Of a stretch of 64,000 bases of DNA, positions 1-36,852 are shown one piece after another. Within the stretch, counting starts at the first letter, position 1. Each line of letters begins with the position of its first letter. The position numbers were made by a program, and so were the translations under genes. Origin of the DNA: Uloborus plumipes (Eukaryota; Arthropoda; Arachnida; Araneae; Uloboridae); assembly GCA_038373865.1 (NCBI GenBank), contig JAXGGA010001689.1:79654-143653 (forward strand). The letters are read 5' to 3'. The notes under the pieces are model-generated. The model did not search any database. It saw only the letters and a list, made by a program, of their open reading frames with translations, and was not told the DNA's origin.

Positions 1-2159
1 ATATATCATTCAATTTTTTACACCTGCTTAACTTTGAGACATTTTTGCCTCACAACATGAGCATACATTTTCAGAGTTGCAAAAATGTTACGTTAGTCAT
101 GCTGCTATTTTGGTTGAAAAAATATCTATTGTCAGTGATTTTGCTTTAAGGTATACGTACACACTTGGACATTTTTTTTTAAATTTTCACTCTAAAAATC
201 CAATTTTTTAACAGTAGGTCACTGGTGTATGTTTAAAACCTTTTCGACATAAAAATCTGAAAAAATCTTAAATAAATAGTAACTAATTAAGATTTAATGA
301 GCTAATTAGCACATTTTTCTAAACACGATATCTTAAAAGCAAATTGGTTTACGAACACAATTTTTGTCAAAAAATGTTCCTAATATTACCCTTCGTGTGG
401 TCTTCCTCAATAAAGATTCTAGAGAAAGTAGATTTTTTTACTGATAGTTTTAACTACAGAAGGACAAAAAAAATCAAGATTTTTCCCGAAATCTTGAATT
501 TTAAAAATCCATTAAAAATGTACTTTTCCAGTTACAGCTCTGATTGAGGCAGACCACATCTGCTCAACTATGCAGAATCCAATGGTACTAAAATAATTGA
601 GGTAGATGAATTCACTGTTGTGTAGTTATGTTTGGAAGAATGCAGCATATGGTAAAATAGCAATGCTTCAGAAATTGAGTTTAAAGATTTCGAAACACTT
701 TGTAAGCAATGGCAAAACTAAAAGAAAAACCCTTGTAACTCGAGAAATATTTCAAATATTGACTACATCTTAGTATTGTTTGAAAGCTAATAGATTGGAG
801 AACATTTTAAGAAAAAAAAAATGATATTTTGGACGAATTTTGAGATTTCAAGTGTGTACATATACTTTAAATTCTTAGCAGAAATGATACATAGATATCA
901 TGTACATTGTAAATCGACCAGCATAACTGAAAAATATTTTTTATCCTTTAAGTTACAAGTAAAAACAGTTACAAAATTAACTCTAAATGTTACGTTAGTC
1001 ACTATGGAATGACCCGTTACATTCCTAAAAATATCCCTAAAACCGTATTTAAAAAAAAGCCACCCAAAAGTCCTTTGTAAAAATTCAATTCAAATCACAA
1101 ATGGGCTCTCATCGGATTTTTAAATTTCAGGAAAAAATACAAAGCGACTGAAGCAGAGCTACTGCATCAAATTTCGCTAAAAACCGAATAACAGCCCAAG
1201 TTCTTGTAATTTAGTGTTCTCCTTACGCTCACGATATCGCTCCTTGCGACTTCTGTTTTCTTTTGCTAGTGACCGACGCCATTGGCATTAAATAACATGA
1301 AATAATTGAATGCAATAATTTATGCGCAGACAGGTTCAAAGTTGGCTCATGCACCTGCTATTATTTTCTATCCATCAGGTTTTCACATAAAACAAGAAGT
1401 TCTGTCAAGAACTAAACGAGCCTACTTTCCCGTACATTGACATCGGCATTCTAACATCTAATCAATATTCTCTTGAATATCTGAAACTGAAAATTATGTC
1501 AAACATACCTTTATAGCACTTAAAGCTGATTTCTAAAAGCAAAATATGCCCCTCTCATCAGATGAAATGGACGCGTAAAAAGTAAATAAACGAGTAAATA
1601 AAGTTTTGTCGCACCTTTTAAAGAATGTAACTGTTATAGTTCTTCCGTAGAAAAATTTCACAATCGTTTTCAAAAGAAAAAAAAATAAATAAAATAAAAG
1701 TACGAAGAACATCAAAACACATTTTATCAAAGAAAGAAAAAAAACCTCGTTCGTTAATAAAACGTCTCGAATTTTATTTTTAATCCGTTGCCAGTTGTTA
1801 AATATAAATAAAGAATAAAATGCTCTAGTGAATGAACAATTTTTGTAATCAAAAAAAAAAATATCGTCTGCCAAAAAATAAATAAATAAATAAAAATAAT
1901 AATAATTAATTAAACAAAAAAATGAATAAATAAACAAAAAATCGTCTGCCCATTCAGTCATTTTTTTCTGAGCCTGAATTTCCGCCATGTTTGCGGAGTC
2001 GGAGTCGGAATCAGAGTCCTCACAGAAGATTTTTCAGAAAAGTACTTTATATACATTTTTTATCAAAAATGTTTTCTTACAAAGTTAGTTTGAAGGAAAT
2101 CCGCCTTTAAGTTCAGAATCAACATTCAATTTACATTTCCCAGTAGGCGCTCATGTTAA
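1..2159. other. No gene recognised
   Basis: AT-rich sequence. The longest frame (minus strand, 1533-1988) is a low-complexity Phe/Tyr/Leu run across A-rich DNA and I do not believe it is coding. A TGTTACGTTAGTCA motif occurs at about 87 and 988. A continuation of the lectin gene was looked for on the minus strand and not found. Confidence 0.6.
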
Positions 2160-3031
2160 AAATTTTTCTAAACGGTTCATCATTGAACGAAAAATGGTTC
2201 AAATTGAAAAGTGAAATATGGGAATGAGTCTCTCCGAGATCTTTCGAACAAAAAAAGTTTATTCAATTCAGACGGTTCACTTAAAAGTTATTAGGTGAAG
2301 AAAGGTTGCTTGAACGGTTCAATGTTGAACGAAAAAATGTTCACATTGAAAATTTAAATACGGTAATGAAGTATCCTTGCCGAGATCTTTTGAACAAAAA
2401 AAAGTTTGTTTAAATCGGACTGTTCATTCAAAAGTTATTAGGGGTGAGAGCTTGTTTGAACGGTTCGATGTTGAACGAAAAATCGTTCAAATCGAAAATG
2501 TAGATACGGGAATGAAGTATTCTTGATAAGATCTTTCGAACAAAAAAAAAGTTTATTCAATTCGGACGGTTCACTTAAAAGTTATTAGGTGGGCAAAGGT
2601 TGCTTGAACGGTTCAATGTTGAACGAAAAAATGTTCAAATTGAAAATTTAAATACGGAAATGAAGTATCCTTGTCGAGATCCTTCGAACGAAAAAAAAAA
2701 GTCGTTTAAATCGGACTGTTCATTCAAAAGTTATTAGGGGTGACAGCTTGTTTGAACGGTTCAATGTTGAACGAAAAATTGTTCAAATCGAAAATGTAGA
2801 TACGGTAATGAAGTATCCTTGAAAAGATCTTTCGAACAAAAAAAAGTTCGTTCAAATCGGACTGTTCATTCAAAAGTTAGTATCGCGGGACCGGTTGTTT
2901 GAACGGCTCAAAGTTGAACCAAAAATTGTTCAAATCAAAAAATCAACTATGGGAATGAGCTGTACTCGCCGAGATCTTTCCAACAAAAAAAAGTTCGTCC
3001 AAATCGGAATGTTCATTCAAAAGTTATTAGG
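2160..3031. repeat. Tandem repeat, about six units of 145-149 bp
   Basis: Units begin near 2170, 2313, 2458, 2607, 2755 and 2900 with GAACGGTTCAATGTTGAACG-like sequence and share GAGATCTTTCGAACAAAAAA and TTCATTCAAAAGTTATTAGG. The spacing is 143 to 149 bp. The array ends in a short CCGACAGA-type microsatellite. No open frame runs through it. Confidence 0.9.
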
Positions 3032-3078
3032 GGGGGGACAGACAGACCGACAGACCGACCGACCGACAGACCGACACA
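3032..3078. repeat. Short (GACAGACC)-type microsatellite
   Basis: A run of GGGGGGGGACAGACAGACCG then irregular CCGA/CAGA units at the right end of the 147-bp array; it may be the 3' end of the repeated element. Confidence 0.8.
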
Positions 3079-3151
3079 CAAATGCCCCATCTCAATACCC
3101 TACTTTCAAATTTTTAATTTTTCGATATTCATTTTACCTTTTTATTTTTTT

Positions 3152-3229
3152 AACTTGGCGATATTTATTCGACTTGGCGATATTTTTTTAACTTGGCGAT
3201 ATTTTTTGGACTTGGCGATATTTTTTTAG
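3152..3229. repeat. Minisatellite, four units of about 19 bp
   Basis: Four direct copies of ACTTGGCGATATTTTTTT with small changes, preceded by a related TTTTCGATATTC. Confidence 0.85.
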
Positions 3230-4543
3230 ATGCATTAAGCTACTTTTCATACTTTTTTCGTCTTTCTTTTATTTTTAATGGGAAAGTAGGCTAAAAATGA
3301 GGCCGAATATTTTTGAACACCCTTCGTACACGTATATTACCAGAAAAAATATTTGTCCTAAATAATTTGCATAGTATAGTAGTACGACACTACTAGATTG
3401 TGTGTAATGTTAAAATATCTTACGTTCGCACTATTCTAAGCAGCTGTTTGCATTGTCTGTCTACACTCTATCTCAGGCACTAAGCAACAGATAGTAAAAC
3501 TAGAATAATTGAAGAAAGACAGGGTTCAGCAACAGAATTAGCATTGCACTTTGTAATGAAATGCAAAAGCAGTTCAAGTAGTAAAATATTTTATAACACC
3601 TAGCTATGTAGTGCGATGCATATAAGGCTAGACTTCTTTCATTAGTTGATGTTGTTCTCGTTGAATTGTATGCTTTTTTTGCTGCTCATTTTTTCTGTTC
3701 TTTGTTAAAAATTTCTGAGAACAAGTCTATTTCTCTAGTAGATGTAGACACACACCTAAACGATAAATATGAGGTATTAATTTTTTAAGCACAAGTAAGG
3801 GCCGTTATTCTTTATAAAGCCTCTTTGAAAACTAAATATTTTCTAATGGATCACTTTTTTCTGTGTTCAACTACCTGTATAAATTTCATTGCGCTTCAAC
3901 TATTTTTGATCCATTTTTCTGCTTGTTACTATTTTCTTTCAAAATAGAGTGCAGCAATGAGTAGTATTAATAGCTTTTGGCTAAACATGGTGCTATCGAA
4001 ATTTAGTACAGAGGCAAGAAAATAAATAAAAAAATAAAATTGAAGCAACTTGTTACTTTTATGTGTTTCTTCCTCTACCTTTTCCTTTTCTTTACTTGCA
4101 TCTGATTCTGTTATTTTGCGTTTCGAAATAGGCAAAACTGAAAGTATAGAATTAAATATTTCTGAATTATTGCTCAATAAAAAAAAATTTAAAGTCCTGA
4201 AATCATTGCTATTATTTTTACAGGACAAATCATTGCTAAAATATTTTTAATTGGAAAATTAATTTTATCACACATATGAAAAAAACACAATTAATTTTGG
4301 TGTAATTAGCTCAACTAAGTCAAGACCAAAGCTAGAAATACTCGAATTTAAGATGCTTTATTTTGATATTACACCATAATTTTTGTGCTGATAAAGTTTA
4401 ATTAACGTTTCACCACGCTATTAAAAAAGTAAGCAACACGTTGAATGAAGTAATTTTTTAAAGCTTGTACCAATTTAGCTGCAACTATCATACTGAAGAT
4501 AAATTCCACTAACTAAACGATACCTTCACAATTACCTTTATAT
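3230..4543. other. No gene recognised
   Basis: AT-rich. One minus-strand frame (3929-4228) has a charged stretch followed by a hydrophobic run. It was considered as a lectin-gene tail exon but lacks supporting splice and homology evidence. Confidence 0.55.
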
Positions 4544-4809
4544 ACAATGCAAAAATAAGCTGTTGTTTTTACAGTTTATTACTGGCAACAAAGGTTCTAG
4601 TTTATTACTGTAAAATTAGCAACATTACCATACAATTAGCTGTATTATACTGTAAAATCAGCAGTATAATAATTTCAGCCGAGGTTCTTGTTTAAAACTG
4701 ACAAATTCGCAGTATAAACTGTGAAACTCAATTTTAGTTTATTACTGTAAAATTACTGCAAAACTAGCTGTATTTTACTATAGAAACAACATCTATTTTT
4801 TACAGTGTA
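4544..4809. mobile_element. TTTACAGT-rich MITE, copy 1
   Basis: Left end ACAATGCAAAAATAAGCTGT, right end complement of ACACTGTAAAAAATAGATGT. The interior is degenerate TTTACAGT/ACTGTAAA repeats. Related to 61664-62077 and 62451-63281. Confidence 0.7.
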
Positions 4810-5046
4810 AGTAAAACGTTCTTCTAATAAATTGGTGAAAAGTTACACTACTTTTTAAAGTTTCAGCATTTTTGATATCATATCTGCTTCTTCAAATAAT
4901 CTCCTATTGCTTTTAAACTTCTATATCGAACTTACAAAAACAAAAAAAAAAAAAAAAAAACACTTGTTTTCCCCAACGCCAACATTGCAAGCGTATAACA
5001 CTAAAAAACGTTTTGCAATTAGAATGTAAGAAACTGCTGCAATTAC

Positions 5047-29416
<24,370 letters not shown>

Positions 29417-30199
29417 TGCACATGAAGCTTTATCAGCCACCGGATGTTACATCGCATAACACAAGTAGATAATGGTGTAGTTCCGGAAGCAATCTTCCTT
29501 CCTTTTAGCGCTCTTCAATTTTTTAGTGATGTAAATTAAGCAGCAGACTTTTCTGTCTCGGGGTTGTTTGCTAACAAATACGGTTCTGCTCATTTTGTTT
29601 ACTTGTTCAATCTATGCATGTGCTTTTTGCTATCGATAGAGTAAAAAAATAAGATAGCAATGGTAATTTCTTTTTAAACTGTGTAAAAAAGTGCTGAAAA
29701 TATTTTCAACAGGAAAAAAAATCGATTATCGAAATTGAGTCTGCTGAGTGGCGTAGTGGTCAAGCTTAGGTCTCATACCTTGTTAGTCGTGCTTTCCGAA
29801 TTAGAGTATTCGCGACTCCAGCGCTCTAATATGCTACCTTGTAGTTATTTATAAAACTATCGATAAAGGTAAAACGTTGTGTTTCACGTTTGTAGAAACG
29901 GTGGGAGGTTTTCTTTTTGTCTATTTGCTTCACTAAGGTTTTAATAAAGGATACATTCCAAAACAAGTTAATTGTGGATTGTCGTATAACAAGTGAGTTT
30001 CATAACTTTAAAAAATTCTTTATTTATAATACGTTATTGGCATTAGCGTTAGACACATTAGCGATCAAATACAGGTTTGCTGTACCGTTGTGGAAAGTAC
30101 ATAATTATGTATAAATTAATTTCCAATACTATAAATCCTTTATGTCCCTAACGTACCATTATTCTGCACAGCAGTCGCACAGTAGAAAGCAGATGAGTA
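29417..30199 (-). other. Upstream region of the lectin gene
   Basis: It should hold the 5' UTR and promoter, but no TATA box or initiator can be singled out. It contains only the tRNA-like fragment at 29745-29815. Confidence 0.4.
29745..29815 (+). repeat. tRNA-like fragment, probable SINE head relic
   Basis: TGAGTGGCGTAGTGGTCAAGC resembles a tRNA A-box region and a GTCTCATACC segment could be an anticodon arm, but no B-box was found. Too incomplete to be a tRNA gene. It lies about 330 bases upstream of the lectin start codon. Confidence 0.35.
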
Positions 30200-30617
30200 C
30201 CCTAGCAGCATGATCTCATAGGTCGATGATCGGCCATTCATCGAAACCCGGTGAAATTCTCATCGTCCGATAATCGGATTCAATGAGTTCTCATCGGGAA
30301 TTGCTCCAATATGTCTTATCGGCCAAACAGAATCCGAGCAGCAGAATCCGATGAGTTTTTCTCGAAATACGATGAGCTTTGGAGCAATTCACGAGTAGTG
30401 CAGTCCCGTGCCGATGAATTTAGGATCAATTTTGGATGCTCGGCTTATTGTCATCGGGAAAAGTTGATGGGAAGGATATCGCTTTTCGATGAAAAGTAGC
30501 TCATCGAATACCGTGCTCGGATACTGATCGGAGCGATGTCATCTTGTGTTACGGGATCAGTTTACGAGGAGTTCGATGATCGGCCGAGCAAAATCCGATG
30601 AGTTGATGCTACTTGGG
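30200..30617. mobile_element. CATCGGCCGATGATCGG-rich MITE, copy 2 (418 bp)
   Basis: CCCTAGCAGCATGATCTCAT to GATGCTACTTGGG with TA on each side (30198-30199 and 30618-30619). Close relative of copies 1 and 3. No coding potential. Confidence 0.88.
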
Positions 30618-31137
30618 TAATAATGATGGATATGTTTCAAGGTAATTTTTCAGCGTTTACCCACATTATGTAAACTGCAAAAGTATTTATTATAAGCTAT
30701 GTTAACGTATATCTCAAAGTGCAGCTTGCTTTAACGATTGGAATTGCCTCCATCATACTCTTTTTTCAATATTTATTTCCTTTGTTTTAAATAATATATC
30801 TACTATCCTCTTAAATGGTATATTTAATAGCAATATTTTTTACTGTGAAATAACTATTATAGAAAAGATCGAATTAGTTTTCTTACAGAAATCGAACGTC
30901 TGGGAGCGTACATTTGCAAAAAAATTGTTTTCTAAATATTTCTGTTTGAGAAAAACCGATCTAAAAATTATCTACATATACTGAAACTTAATCGTATGAG
31001 TGATGAAAGTTCTCTTGTATGTATGAGAGATTGTAGAGATGATGAATTTGCTTATACATTGCCAATACAAGTAGATGAAATACGTTTATTTTGGAAAAAT
31101 AAAACGTACTTAAAATTGCTACTAATTGTCATATTAA

Positions 31138-31653
31138 CCCATTTATGCACAAGCTTTTTTAAACAACTTTTTTAATTTTGATCTGCTTAAAACTTTTACT
31201 TGGAATATTTTACATCCATTTTAGGCGCAAAATAGATCGCTGTTGCCATATATATTAAGTTATTTAATGTCCTATTTATGGGACACTAGGCTGATATGTG
31301 CTCAAAATAAGACCTTACTTGACTTTACTTTTGCAAAGTATTATCACAGAAGGCATCTGTGATCAATTTAAAGCGAATCATTATAAAATAATTTACTTTT
31401 ATGAAAAATAAATTCGAAAAAAAAAAACTTACTTTCTGTGGCTAATCATGCTGAATTGCTGCTTGACTGATTTGTCTGAAAATAGCTGTCAATAATTAAA
31501 CTCTGATGTTCAAATAGTGGCTCTATCTGGTTTTCTCAAGAAGGACTATTTAACTTGAGAAAAACAGCTTTAGTAAAATGATATACTCATTACAGGTTTT
31601 TGTATGCAGTAACTAACAAGCGTCCCGTTTTTAGGCTACTGGGCATAAATGGG
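31138..31653. mobile_element. piggyBac-like MITE, TTAA-flanked (516 bp)
   Basis: Ends CCCATTTATGCACAAG and the complement of CCCATTTATGCCCAG, with TTAA at 31134-31137 and 31654-31657. Termini resemble the 20832 element and the length is the same, but the interior does not match by eye. The TTA/TTG microsatellite begins about 40 bases beyond its right end. Confidence 0.85.
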
Positions 31654-31691
31654 TTAAAACAATTTTCTGCAATAGAAGTGTACATTTTTCA

Positions 31692-31713
31692 ATTATTATT
31701 ATTATTATTATTA

Positions 31714-31796
<83 letters not shown>

Positions 31797-31908
31797 GTTA
31801 TTGTTATTGTTATTGTTATTGTTATTGTTATTGTTATTATTATTATTATTGTTGTTGTTGTTGTTGTTGCTGTTGTTGTTGTTGTTGTTATTGTTGTTGT
31901 TGTTGTTC
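31692..31908. repeat. (TTA)n/(TTG)n compound microsatellite
   Basis: About 70 trinucleotides: pure TTA, then alternating TTATTG, then TTG. Poly-Leu and poly-Asn frames across it are artefacts. Confidence 0.98.
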
Positions 31909-32991
31909 ATTTTTTATTTTTTCAATTCAAAAGCTATTGTTTTGAAAAAAAATGGCAATATTAATATCATTATATTTTTTAGACATAGATCTTCTTATAG
32001 AGTTTATGTAAATGGAAACTTAAGAATGGAAGAACTACGGAAAAATTTAAGATTATTATGCACCAAAATAAGTGCTATTTTTAGAAGATAAAGACCAGTT
32101 TAAGCGAAAATCAATGTGCTAACGCTCATTGCAAAAAATAAGAGGTATAGATAATCAATAAAAATATACACAAAAAATAAGTTGATGTCATTACCTATTG
32201 TTTTAAACTCCTGAATAAAATATAAACCTAATTTACAGAAACAAATACTGATGTCAGAAGAAAATACTTCTTTTCTTCGCCACAACTATTGGGAATTCTT
32301 TTTCTTTCGTCTATGTTCTCAGTACTATGAGAACTTGTCATTTGGAATCTGAACTATCTTAGAATTTCATAACTTCCAAACAGTGTACATCTGCAACATA
32401 TGTTACTTATTGCTTCTTCAAAGAGTTTATTGATTTGAGATCGCGTCTTGACTTCAAGATTTATAAAAGAAATTAAATATTCCGCTGTTTGAGGGAAAAA
32501 AACGAATAACGTTAGTTTAAAATTATGTAAGGGCGAATTAAATTCAGCGGTAGAGACATTTGTTACGATTCTTAAAATAAAAAGGGGAAAAAATATTTTT
32601 GAGTGATCATTTTATTGTAATGGTTGAACGTTTGATAGCTCAACAATAGAGTTTTCATTTGCATTTAAAGCTATTTTTTCAATGCATTTTTGATGTGATT
32701 TAATGGTGTCTTGAAAACATAAGTGTGAGATTTTATTCTTTTTTAGTTTATTTTGAAACTGTCAAATAAGGTCTTGATCAAACAAAAATCTTATCGTCCA
32801 TTCCTAAACTAACCCGTTCGTCTATTTAAAACGCGTGAAATCGCTCTCCGTCTATGTACAAACTATTTTAAACGTAATTTATTGTAAAAAAAAGGACATG
32901 CTATATTTTTCATAAAGAAGAAAAACTACTACACGACATAAAATTGTCTTTTCAATTTAGTAATTGCCAACCTCTGAAAATCTATTTTATA

Positions 32992-33407
32992 CCCCAGCAG
33001 CATAATCTCATCGGCCGATGATCGCCCATTCATCAAAATCCGATGAAATTCTCATCGGCCGATGATCGGATTCGATGAGTTCTCTTTGGGAATTGCTCCA
33101 ATATGTCTCATCGGCCAAACAGAGTCCGAGTAGCAAAATCCGATGAGTTTTGCTCGAAATACGATGAGATTTGGAGCAGTTTACGAGCACTGCAATCCCG
33201 TGCCCATGAATTTGGAATATATTTTGGATGCTCGGCTTATTTTTATCGGGAAAGTTGATCGGAAGGATATCCTTTTAGATGAAAAGTAGCTCATCGAAAG
33301 CCGTGCTCGGATACTGATCGGAACGATGTCATCGTGCGTTACAGGATCAGTTTACGAGGAGTTCAATGATCGGCCGAGCAAAATCCGATGAGGTGATGCT
33401 ACTTGGG
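32992..33407. mobile_element. CATCGGCCGATGATCGG-rich MITE, copy 3 (416 bp)
   Basis: CCCCAGCAGCATAATCTCAT to GATGCTACTTGGG with TA on each side. Same interior motif order as copy 2. Confidence 0.88.
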
Positions 33408-33948
33408 TACATAAATTACAATGTATGAGCAAATACCGAGTTATGCAACAAACCTAGATTTTGAAAGACTGTAATTGTTCGGGGAACCCAACGGAGTAAA
33501 TCAGAAATTTAAGGGGAATAATAAGCATTTTAAGAGTAAAAAAAACCAACAGTAATTTTAGGCTTAAAACATGACTATGTAAGATTTTTCTGATAATATC
33601 GTTTCTAAATATTCTTCTATTTTCTCAATAACGAACTGTACTTGAGTAAAAATGATCAGAAAGAAAAGGCTGAAAATTTCGGTTTGTTGACGAAGCAGTT
33701 TATGAGTTAAAAAATTATTCAACGTTTTGGTGCATTCCGAAAATAAATATATAAACTCTCTCTGCTCATACCATCAGATATTATACTGTGAATTGCATGA
33801 TAGTTTAACGCAGTTAAAACAAAATTACATAAAATATTCAAACCAGTCATTTAAACATAAACAGACCAATAAAGAATTTCTACTTATTTTGCAGTTAATT
33901 CCTGGTGCGACGATAATAAGTAATAGGAGTTTGAGTTTTATGCCTACA

Positions 33949-33949
<1 letters not shown>

Positions 33950-34031
<82 letters not shown>
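33950..34031. repeat. (TA)n microsatellite
   Basis: About 40 uninterrupted TA units. Tyr-Ile repeat frames across it are artefacts. Confidence 0.98.
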
Positions 34032-34035
<4 letters not shown>

Positions 34036-34067
34036 CATAAATTTTTTTTTGTCTTTAGTGAAATATA

Positions 34068-35347
34068 GGGGAGAGTGGTAATGAATGGGCCATGGTGATG
34101 AATGGGCCACTAACAAAATATGAAAAAGTATTTGCATGATTTTTTTTTGATGCCACCAGTAGATGCAGCTATTTGTTCTACTAAACTCATCCAATTTTCA
34201 TTCGATTGCGCTGAGCCATTTTCAAATTAGAGTGGCATGGTCAAGAATCTGACTGAAAAGTAAGTTTTTCCCTTTTTAGTAAAACATTTCCTAGCTAAAA
34301 TGTACCAAGTATTTCACTGCATACATATGTATAAGCTAGTCTTTCCATATCTATAAACTAATCTTAAGATGTATTTTGATGTTATCTGAATTCAATGTAC
34401 TCAAAAAACCTAAATGTATTCCAAAGGTATAGGTGGGGCTGAATGGGCCACTATGTCATGGTAATGAATGGGCCACTTAAATATTGTTTTTCTTCCTTTT
34501 CTTTGGATTTTCGCATTAATATGAAACACAACTGACTGTCATAGATAAAGATTACTGTCGTCAAAATAGGTTTGTAGTAACTTCTAAATATAATTTGCAG
34601 ATCTATATTATATTCCTCTAGTACAATAGACCTCTGGTCGCAGTGCGTGACTTGAAAAAGCCCCCCTCTCTCCTTCATATTATATTCCTCATAGTACAAT
34701 TTCATTTTCTTTCTTGGTACCTTAAGTTAGATATTTCTTATTCCGGATGTCTAGTAAATTAAAAAAAAAAATTTTTTGAATTTTGACAAGTTTGAAAATG
34801 AAGATGAAGTTTTTGAAAGTGATGTTTAATATTATTTTCGAAATATATAAATTTTGTTAAATCATAGTGTGTATTATCTGTTATTTTTTTATATATATTT
34901 GATGTTATTTATTTCTTGCAATCTCATTATTTAGTCATTTTTCTGCTACAATTGGTATGCATCAGTTTTATTTTAATTGCATCAGTTTTGATGTTTATAT
35001 AATTTTAAATCAGTATGATTTTGCATCATCATGTCAAGTGCCACATTTATTTTGTCATATTCAGCAAATAAAAGATTAAATCCACATGTTTTCATTGAAT
35101 TCATTTAGTGGCCATTACCTTCGATGGCCCATTCAACCCCATAGGTGGGGTTGAATGGGCCAAATTTCAAAATTTTTATTTTCTATTATGATTCAGTATA
35201 GACAGGTGCTAATCCAACTTTTATGACTTTTTTAGATAGCCAGATAAGTAAAGTAACTAAAACACCAATTTAAAGTTAAAACTAAGTGTTAGAAAAAATT
35301 ACAAAAATTCAAAACCAAAAAGTGGCCCATTCATTACCACTCATCCC
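34068..35347. mobile_element. Non-autonomous element with 'gaatgggcca' motifs (1280 bp)
   Basis: Ends GGGGAGAGTGGTAATGAATG and the complement of GGGATGAGTGGTAATGAATG, flanked by TA at 34066-34067 and 35348-35349. The motif (T/C)GAATGGGCCA recurs near both ends and inside (about 34099, 34439, 34464, 35125, 35150). At 35125-35161 GGCCCATTCAACCCC and its complement form a hairpin. TAGGGGAGAGTGG ends are a known style in arthropod repeats. No transposase. Confidence 0.85.
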
Positions 35348-36562
35348 TAGTATTTTTTTAGGGACGAAAATACTAATATATTATTTTCCCAAATTCAGAA
35401 TAATGTTCTTATTTATTTAAAAATGGCTTTAAGAAGGTATTTCAATTCAATAACATTTTAATTATACTATTTTAGGGATTCATTCGTCGCTGAAGTACCT
35501 TCTTTAATTTATAAAGGTACCTATAAATAAATCAAACCTTAATACAGTGCAATTAAAACATATGTTGCAAAAATACTGGAAAAATATAATTATCTTTAAG
35601 GACAATTTTCTTTTTTTACTTCATATATTTTTTCAAAAAAGCAGTAACATTAAAATTAGAATGATTGTTTTGATAACTGTATTTTTCTCTTTGAGATATC
35701 TACGTGTACTATCGGCGAAGGAAAAAAAATGTTGTTTATTACATAGATTTGACTATTAGTCACATGACTGTATTTAGGTAAGTAAATATTAGATGGTACA
35801 CGCGTACATGTTTTTTTTTTTTTTTTTTTGACATATTTTGATATTTTTGCCATTTTCTTTTTGTCCTTTCTTTCCTTGGTATATTTTGCAGTTATTATAA
35901 TTTCCAATTTTTATTAAATTCCTTTAAAAATTAAAACGAATGTATATTTTTCTACTTATTATAGCTTCTCATATTTTTGCGTTAGAGACAACTTTAATGA
36001 GTTCATTTTGAGAAATTCGTTTAGTTTATATGGTAAAACAAAAACAAATTTTTAATTTGTTGTCTGAAAAAAAAAACTCGGTTTGCTAATTTAGAACAAC
36101 GAAAGTACTTAGAAATGAAGCAAACATAGAATAATCATAAATGCAGAAAAAATTAAAATGGCTACACAATTTATTAGTAAGGGACATTTTTTCCCTCTGC
36201 TTTTAAAACTGAATTTAAAGCTAAACTTGCTGTGCATCAATTTAGAATAAGTATTCTCAACGAAATTTATTTTGTTGAAATCATAACAGTTTAGGTACTG
36301 TTCCACAAGTCATACTGATCAGAAAAATAAACTTGTTCTACAACTTTTCCATGTTTACGTGCCTATTTATTCAGTTATAACTTTCTCACAAGCCAGTCAT
36401 TTTAAAGATAGGTTTCTTCATATTATTCACACACTCTGCAAATTTCAAGAAAACTAGGTTAAATAACTAATAATGTTTTATGCTATCGCTTTCCGCTATG
36501 CCGCATTAATGTTATGGTGGTGGTAGAAGAACTACGAAATTAAATTCCCATGTACTGGAAAA
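35348..36562. other. No gene recognised
   Basis: AT-rich DNA with a T-run at 35812-35829. The short frames are low complexity. Confidence 0.6.
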
Positions 36563-36852
36563 CAAGGGCGAATCCAGAAATATTCCAAGGGAGGGGCGAT
36601 CGATTGTTTTTTTATTACTTGCCCATTTTTTTCGCCATGAATCCTTGTTAACACATACTGAAAGCAAATGTTTTGGTCTTCCATTTCGAAAAATTTCAAG
36701 ATCAGAGCACCGATCCCCGCACCCTTTCTCTTAATATCATCAAAGATCAACTAAAATTACCTTTTTCGAACTGCAAAATCTAAAATCTACTGGGGAAGAG
36801 TCTCCTAAGGGAGGGGCGATCGGCGCTATCGCCCCTCCCTTGTGTCCGCCCT
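36563..36852. mobile_element. hAT-like MITE (290 bp), 8-bp TSD
   Basis: Ends CAAGGGCG...CGCCCTTG with the 8-bp direct repeat CTGGAAAA at 36555-36562 and 36853-36860. GGGAGGGGCGATC motifs repeat near both ends of the element and GCGATCGGCGCTATCGCC forms an inner hairpin. No coding potential. Confidence 0.9.

Noticed and set aside
1533..1988. 151-codon minus-strand frame
   Set aside because: Low-complexity Phe/Tyr/Leu sequence over A-rich repeats; no domain or exon support.
2160..3031. Regular repeats that could suggest a CRISPR-like array
   Set aside because: Units are about 147 bp of continuous similarity with no repeat/spacer structure, in a eukaryotic genome.
3929..4228. Minus-strand frame with a charged then hydrophobic stretch, a candidate transmembrane/tail exon
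   Set aside because: The order (charged before hydrophobic) and lack of convincing splice sites do not fit a type I receptor tail; AT-rich bias explains the hydrophobic run.
31600..32091. 163-codon frame with a long poly-Leu run, and an opposite poly-Asn frame
   Set aside because: Entirely due to the TTA/TTG microsatellite; no flanking coding features.
33727..34194. Frames with Tyr-Ile repeats (also 7259-7492)
   Set aside because: Translation of (TA)n tracts.
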